DNA from: Gordionus sp. m RMFG-2023
Taxonomy: Eukaryota; Nematomorpha; Gordioida; Chordodea; Parachordodidae
Length of the DNA: 64,000 nucleotides
Assembly: GCF_954871325.1 (NCBI RefSeq)
Contig: NC_088775.1
Location: 38,417,561-38,481,560 of the forward strand
Direction of reading: 5' to 3'
Shown here piece after piece: positions 59,905 through 64,000 of the stretch; within the stretch, counting starts at the first letter, position 1; each line of letters starts with the position of its first letter. A model generated the notes under the pieces. It ran no database searches, had not been told where the DNA came from, and saw only the letters and a list, made by a program, of their open reading frames with translations. Position numbers and translations under genes: made by a program.

Positions 59905-61340
59905 ATTAATTTCATATAATGATAGGTAAATCAGATATTTCCCCTTCATTTGATGATAATTTTGAAAAATTTTCCCAATTAATATATACATATATTAGAC
60001 AGATTTAATTATTATAAACCCCTTACTATTTTTCAGGACCCAAGGAAAAAATTAATTATTCTGAGTTTTCCTGGGCATGGTAAATATTTTTCACAGTTTA
60101 TTTGGACTTGGACATAGATTGCTAAACATTTTTCAAGAAATTTTTTAATATGGGCTAGAAATTGGCTTGAAAATTTTTGAAGACATGGCCAGGCCTGATC
60201 ACAAAACAAGGCCCATGCAACTTTCATATTCTGATTGTATTTTTAAATGCATTGTGACTTTTTATATATTTTATTTCAGTTCTCAACTACCAAAATTATT
60301 ATGGTCTTTGGCAGGTTTAAGAAAATTTTCCAAGTGCGTGGATCTGGCTTGGGAATTTTTTTAATATTAGGCATAGGTGTAATATTTAACACAATTTATA
60401 TGGCCCTCAGGTAAAAGCTAATTTAAATATTTTTTTTATTCAAAAAAATAGTATTCACTCTTAGTCTAAATGGGTTGGCCTTGGTCTGAAGTATGGGTGA
60501 GCTGGGTTAAGTTAGAATAAAAAATAGATATGGTTTTTAGAGATTTACCTATATCCAGGAAATTTTTTTTGAAAATTACTATGGATTGGCCAGGCTTGAG
60601 AAAATTTTTTATTAAATTTTTTTAAGTTGGACTGGGCTTGGAAAATATTATAAATTATATTGGGCTGGGCTTGGGGAAAATTATTATGAGCTTAGACGTT
60701 TGATAATTTTTTTATTATTAACTATGGGTCAGACATTGGCCTAAAACAAGTTATTTTGTAGGTCTGGGCTCAGCCTGAACAAAAAACCAGGGCCCATGAA
60801 AATGATTTTTATTGTATTTTTAAATTCATTATGATTATTTAAATGTTTTATTTCAGTTCTCAGCTACCAAAATTATTATGATCTTTCATTGCGCTTGGAT
60901 GAATTTTTCAAAATTATTATGGCTTTGAACTTAACCTGGGAATTTTTTGAAATATTAAATATTAGGTATAAATGATCAGTAAATTTAACATATTGGTATT
61001 ATCAAGTAAAAGCTTTAAATTTATTCTTACTCAAACCATAGTATTTAGTCTTAGTTATAATGAATATCATATAAATACCAGGAGCTAACCAGTAGAATGA
61101 TATATAAATCAGATATTTAACCTTCATTTGATGATTTTGAAAAATTTTCCATATAAAATGGCAAAAAAATATGAACATATTAGACAGATTTAATTCATAT
61201 AAACCCCTTACATCAGACCTATTTTTCTGGATCCAAAGAAGAAAAAAATTATTTTGGGTTTTCCTGGACTTGGGAAATATTTTTCACCATTATTATGGAC
61301 TTGGACATAGTTTGAGAAACATTTTTCATAATTATTATAG
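59905..61340. repeat. Segmental duplication with GGGCTTGG / AAAATTTTT words
   Basis: 59920-60135 and 61090-61310 share TAAATCAGATATTT, CCTTCATTTGATGAT, TTTTGAAAAATTTTCC, AGACAGATTTAATT, AAACCCCTTAC and GGACTTGGACATAG in order. Similarly 60200-60390 repeats at 60790-60975 (TTTATTTCAGTTCTCA, CTACCAAAATTATTATG, CTTGGGAATTTTTT). Between them are repeated GGGCTTGG-AAAATTATT words like hAT subterminal repeats. Probably a rearranged transposon; no coding. Confidence 0.65.
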
Positions 61341-61346
61341 TCTTAG

Positions 61347-64000
61347 TGTCACAATGAAAGGATTTTGTGTCATTGGGAATCAAACCTAAATATAAAAAGA
61401 AATATATACTAAAATTATAGTTGAATCCTTTATTAAATAATAATAAACATAAATACAAAGTGAAAAACATAATCAAAATAAAAGAAAAATTAAAATTAAT
61501 ATAAAAAAAGTAAATTTAAGTTAAAAATAATAATTTAATCTTCCTTTTTCGCATCATAATTTCTCCATTATATATCCTTTTCTTTAATCAACATTTGCAT
61601 AGTCTCAATTTGTACCGAGATTTAATTCTTATTTCTTGAGTAGATTTCAATATCTTTCGGCTTCGTAATTTTGTTTAAAAGTAATTTGCCTGTCTGGCGT
61701 TTTTCTTAATCTAGTAAATTTGCATATTACCACAATTTCAACACCCTTCCACTTAAATTAGTCCCACCATTATGCGAATGATCTCCTTTCTTCCGAGACT
61801 TTAGTGATCTTGTTTCTCCACCGAATCTATTCGTCTTAATCTTTAATGTCTTCTAGTTTCTAACGACGGCGGTCTATTGTCTAATATTCTTCACTTCTAA
61901 GGACTGTTTGTTACCGATTACAATCTGAAATTCTTGAATCCTTCTGTTTCTTATCAACCCCTTGTAAACGATTATCTCTTGATCTTTATGGGCAATTGAC
62001 GAACTCGATTCACTTCTGTTATCATGATTCCCGATATATTCTTCTAGCTCTTTTAATTATATTTCGTTTTAATCCCAAATTATTCTAGTCTTTGCTTGTT
62101 TCTAACGGTTTCTGGTAACTAATGACGGTAAACGACTGACGATAATTTGTCTGCGAGTAACGATTGTTTCCACGAATTGCTGTCTCTATGATCATCAACT
62201 TTCGTATCTTAGACTAAAGTTTCCGTCGACACTTGGTTATATTGGTCAGCGATTAACGATTGCAGCTCGAACGTCTTGACCCTTTGTTCTATCTAGTCGC
62301 TTGTCTTTGAAGTTCTAGGCATCTAATTCTTGAAACCGTATAGATCTTACGACAGTTCCTAGATATCGACTTTGTCTTTATTCTCACTTGATCTTGGTCT
62401 CACCGTTTCAGATCGCATCTAATCTACTACGACCTAAAATAATCTATTTAACCCTTTATAACTTCTGAAATAATTTATCCCTTTTTCTTACACATTTATT
62501 CTTAAATTTGAACTACCTAGAATATATCATCTGTTCACTCCTTCTTAAGGTTATCACCTCTAATCTAATTCTTCCTTACATAATCAATTTCTCAACTTCG
62601 AAATATTTGCTCACTTTTTCCTCTAAATTAGATCTTAAAATAATAATATAGTCAAAATCTGCCAAATAATTATATATTTATATTAAATTCTACAACCCCT
62701 TTACCCTCAATGAAGTTCAGACCCATATCTTCATTGAGTCATTTGCGGTAGTCCTTTAAATCTAAATTTCTCTTGATGGTCTTGAATCTAAAAAAAATTC
62801 TAAATATTTTTCCAAAATATAAATATATCTTTTTCTTTTTTTAAAAACAAATTGCAACTTTATTTCCTCCTACTTTATTTGGCGCTCAAGTCTTTTATTT
62901 ATTTTCTTCTCTATATTGTTTATATCCTTTGATAAAAAACTGCTGAAATATATAATCTCTTTTTGCACACACGTTGTTGAAAAACTAATGAAGTCTAATC
63001 ATTATATTTTTCATATATATGTTTGTTGAACAACCACTCTACCATCATGATTTTCACACCTACTTTGTTGAACAACCACTGTACTCTATCATTATGGTTT
63101 TCACACCCACGTTTTTGAACAATAAATGAAATCTAATCATTAAAGTTTTCAGTTGAAAAACAAGGATATATATTTCTAAAGCATGTTATTCTTTCTGCTA
63201 TTATTAGAATAATGTTGCATAATTGATCTCAAATCTTATTTATGATTCAAAAAAATAAAAATCCGATCTCTAATTGAGCTCGATTGCTGCATAAATTTTC
63301 TAATGACGAAAGCCGTTTCTCTTTATGAAGATTTTTGGTTAATCTACAACCTAATATACTACATTCACATATCAAATCCTTGAGGCTGTTTTATCTCTCG
63401 CAGCCCTTAAATTAAAAGTTAAACATAAATCTTCAATAAGAATTTAATTACAACATAACTATTTACTAACAATAAATTTATATTCTAATCTTATTCGCCA
63501 AATTTAAATTATTATATCTTAGCAAACTATTAGTTTAATATTAACTTTCGCAATTTATGTTTCTTTTTCTTTTTCTTTGTCATAGTTATTTCTAGTGATC
63601 AATTAATAATAATTCTAAAATCTAAAATATCATATTCTCTATTAGTTTCAAAATTCCAATGGTATTAGTTTACCAGTAACTTCTAAATATAAAATTCATA
63701 ATTATCACCTTTAAATAACTAAACACAAACTTCTTTATATCTTATCTACTATGAATGCTACCTTTATAATTCTTTGTTTTTAATTTTAGATTTTCTTTTT
63801 CACTTTTATTTACATATTTTTCTTACGTTCTTCTGGAATTTTTTTTTGTATTAGAATACAGTTTGACACTTGTCCCACCGTATATATTGATTTGCATTAG
63901 ACTGAAAAGTTCTAATTGCCCTGTCGCCTCCTCTCTCCAACACCACTGTCACGATGAAAGGATTTTGTGTCATTGGGAATCAAACCTAATTATAAAAAGA
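61347..64000. repeat. 2.6 kb repeat unit with TGTCAC ends, open at right edge
   Basis: A stretch of 54 bases beginning TGTCAC(A/G)ATGAAAGGATT occurs at 61347 and again at 63947, exactly 2600 bases apart with about three differences, and the second runs off the window. Terminal TG and direct orientation would fit the two ends of a small old LTR element, or one period of a long tandem repeat. No gag, pol or other gene was recognised inside. The interior (61540-63000) is notably rich in T and C on this strand. Confidence 0.5.
62960..63150. repeat. Three copies of a 50-60 base unit
   Basis: TTGTTGAA(C/A)AAC, a spacer, AT(C/T)ATG(A/G)TTTTCACACC, repeated about three times with decay. Confidence 0.65.

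Overview
The window is strongly AT-rich eukaryotic DNA from an animal, probably an invertebrate. The evidence is two host genes of animal type (a lipoyl(octanoyl) transferase and TMEM33), GT-AG introns, piggyBac, Tigger/pogo, PIF-like and many hAT transposons, and two copies of a C-terminal fragment of a reverse-transcriptase-linked protein common in animal genomes. The species cannot be named from this sequence.

Layout. 1-1300: a dimeric satellite with a 290-base period that runs off the left edge. 1.9 kb: one possible terminal exon of an unidentified host gene. 3.5-4.5 kb: a decayed Tigger-like transposon and a small hAT-like end. 5877-6875: an intact, apparently single-exon LIPT2 gene (+). 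8528-19811: TMEM33 (+), reconstructed here from seven coding exons whose splice phases all agree, giving 274 residues. It is nearly invisible to ORF finding because its exons are 68-182 bases long and its introns are full of transposons. Intron 2 alone holds a foldback element inside another foldback element plus a hAT MITE.

22.5-30.7 kb: hAT elements inside hAT elements. A roughly 7.3 kb element (22930-30187) carries a decayed minus-strand DUF4371/ZMYM-like transposase and contains two younger hATs, each with an 8-base target duplication. 31137-44327: a 13.2 kb hAT-like giant with TCGACTAA-type ends, a deleted transposase, and inverted iteron arrays built on the palindrome TGACAATTGTCA (a few on the left, about three dozen on the right). 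It contains a nearly whole nested hAT (31582-34561, perfect duplication GTAAAGAT) and a TA-flanked element. The same iteron fills the inner foldback in the TMEM33 intron, so the two are related. 44328-45469: the 5' part of a piggyBac element cut off by the giant. 47389-53466: a second transposase gene of the same hAT branch as the giant's. Its large intron holds a hAT (with two MITEs inside) and a further hAT with a perfect duplication. It is followed by a second, unrelated tandem array (54.4-56.2 kb) and a hAT terminus (56439). 56.4-64 kb: more hAT remains, an RT-type fragment, palindromic repeats, a duplicated segment, and a repeat recurring exactly 2600 bases apart that runs off the right edge.

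The two host genes are same-strand neighbours but functionally unrelated: LIPT2 starts mitochondrial protein lipoylation and TMEM33 is an ER/nuclear-envelope membrane protein. Everything else is transposon turnover. The most notable system is the iteron-bearing giant hAT and its foldback derivative.
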